Positions 5,258 through 5,816 of a DNA stretch of 5,816 nucleotides are shown one piece after another. The translations under genes were made by a program, and so were the position numbers. This stretch comes from Alkalinema sp. CAN_BIN05 (GTDB lineage: Bacteria; Cyanobacteriota; Cyanobacteriia; Leptolyngbyales; Leptolyngbyaceae), in contig JAJAYH010000345.1 of the NCBI GenBank assembly GCA_026786325.1, positions 1 to 5,816 of the forward strand. Reading direction: 5' to 3'. The first letter of the stretch is position 1. The number at the start of each line of letters is the position of its first letter. Under the pieces are notes generated by a model. It did not search any database and was not told the DNA's origin. It saw only the letters and a program-made list of their open reading frames with translations.

Positions 5258-5816
5258 TTACCTGTCGCAATGAATGAGTTTTCCGCGATAGGATTTTTCT
5301 TGAATCATTTGGACAGGCAAGTATTCTGTAGAACATTCATAGCCAAGATGTTCCATTGCGCGATTGAATTTATTATGGTGGCCGCGACCGGGATCGACAA
5401 TACAAATTTCGGCATGGGGTCTGGCGTGACGATCGATGAAGTCGGAAAGTAGTTCTGGATGTGCTTGTTCATATAAAACATCACTCCCAATAATTAAATC
5501 AAACTTTCCGAGTAATGGATTTTCAGTTAACCAATTGCCTGTTTGAAACGGTAACGGTGGTAAATCATTGAGCATTATATTTTCATTTAGAAAGCTTTCG
5601 ACCATGGGGTGATAGTCGCTGGCGGTGATGTCAACATGGCGCTGGTGCATGGTGAGACTGGCGATCGCAAGCCCACAGCCAATTTCTAAAACACGTTTAC
5701 CATCAGTATCAAAATGAATCATTGCATTGGTTAATGCTAATGCTGATGGCCAAACAATTCCAAACAATGACCATTGAGATGATGAAATGCCCATGTCTTC
5801 GGCAATGCCATCAGGA
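5258..5816 (-). CDS. Class I SAM-dependent methyltransferase, METTL21/FAM86-like (Methyltransf_16), start beyond window
   Basis: The frame stays open to the window edge. An ATG at 5792-5794 gives 178 residues, but the upstream codons encode PDGIAED, which continues the conserved block into GISSSQWSLFGIVWPSALAL. The true start is therefore probably outside and the gene is partial at its 5' end. Numbering from that ATG: 'FGIVWPSALAL' (11-21), typical of protein methyltransferases of the METTL21 group; SAM-binding motif I VLEIGCGLA (35-43); acidic end of strand 2 at D60 in SDYHP; and motif IV FDLIIGSDVLYE (98-109). A later IVDPGRGHHNKF (132-143) is typical of bacterial members. The fold and cofactor are clear. 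The substrate is not: eukaryotic relatives methylate lysine on proteins, but bacterial members of this type are mostly uncharacterised. No DNA-methylase NPPY or DPPY motif is present, so it is not part of the restriction system. It ends 6 bases from ogt, convergently. Confidence 0.85.
   Translation of the reverse strand, partial: PDGIAEDMGISSSQWSLFGIVWPSALALTNAMIHFDTDGKRVLEIGCGLAIASLTMHQRHVDITASDYHPMVESFLNENIMLNDLPPLPFQTGNWLTENPLLGKFDLIIGSDVLYEQAHPELLSDFIDRHARPHAEICIVDPGRGHHNKFNRAMEHLGYECSTEYLPVQMIQEKSYRGKLIHCDR
5261..5298 (+). terminator. Probable intrinsic terminator of ogt, inside the convergent gene
   Basis: CCTGTCGC (5261-5268) pairs with GCGATAGG (5285-5292) over 8 base pairs with one G-U wobble. 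The loop is 16 bases, and the tract ATTTTTCTT starts right after the stem (T-run 5294-5298). It lies 9 bases past the ogt stop. On the other strand no T-run follows the hairpin, so it should stop only + strand transcription. It overlaps the last codons of the minus-strand methyltransferase. The rather long loop lowers confidence. Confidence 0.5.

Larger units (their letters stand above)
971..5668. repeat. HIP1 octamers GCGATCGC, five dispersed copies
   Basis: Perfect GCGATCGC palindromes lie at 971-978, 1046-1053, 2669-2676, 3368-3375 (all in hsdR) and 5661-5668 (in the methyltransferase gene). A random octamer is expected about once per 65 kb. HIP1 over-representation is a hallmark of many cyanobacterial genomes. 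Its presence inside hsdR suggests that this gene has long resided in HIP1-rich genomes and was not a recent arrival from outside cyanobacteria. Confidence 0.9.

Noticed and set aside
1..5816. CRISPR arrays, tRNA/rRNA genes, insertion sequences
   Set aside because: No regularly spaced repeats, cloverleaf sequences or transposase genes were seen in the window.

Overview
The window looks cyanobacterial. It carries five perfect copies of the HIP1 octamer GCGATCGC (starting at 971, 1046, 2669, 3368 and 5661) and many further CGATCG cores, a density seen mainly in cyanobacterial genomes. The small Phd-type antitoxin also resembles the cyanobacterial form of that family. The genus cannot be fixed from the sequence alone.

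Layout. Positions 1-4488 on the + strand are the downstream part of a type I restriction-modification locus: the last 102 codons of hsdS (DNA specificity subunit), a small Phd/YefM-like antitoxin gene with no visible toxin, a complete hsdR (restriction and translocation subunit, 1040 aa), and a zinc metallopeptidase of the YgjP/DUF45 type. The genes are co-oriented with gaps of 4, 52 and 14 bases, as in one operon. The partner hsdM and the rest of hsdS would lie upstream of the window. The 52-base hsdS-side leader of hsdR holds a stem-loop ending ten bases before its ATG. A 232-base AT-rich intergenic region (4489-4720) follows. It contains a short hairpin, a heptamer repeated with an 11-base period, and a long imperfect inverted repeat, but no gene that I can support.

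The right side (4721-5816) is unrelated housekeeping-type content. It holds ogt, a complete O6-alkylguanine DNA repair methyltransferase, and, convergent to it and only 6 bases away, a class I SAM-dependent methyltransferase of the METTL21/FAM86-like type whose start runs off the right edge. A likely intrinsic terminator for ogt lies inside the 3' coding end of the convergent gene.

How it works together. HsdS chooses the DNA target. HsdM (not seen) methylates it, and HsdR translocates and cuts unmethylated DNA. The antitoxin and the metallopeptidase are accessory genes embedded in or attached to this defence operon; their roles here are not established. Codon use changes sharply across the window: hsdR is extremely rich in C-ending codons, the peptidase is balanced, and ogt is rich in T/G-ending codons. 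This fits a defence block of different history from the flank.

I did not find a clearly new system. The most interesting items are the toxin-less antitoxin plus stem-loop in front of hsdR, and the structured intergenic region before ogt.
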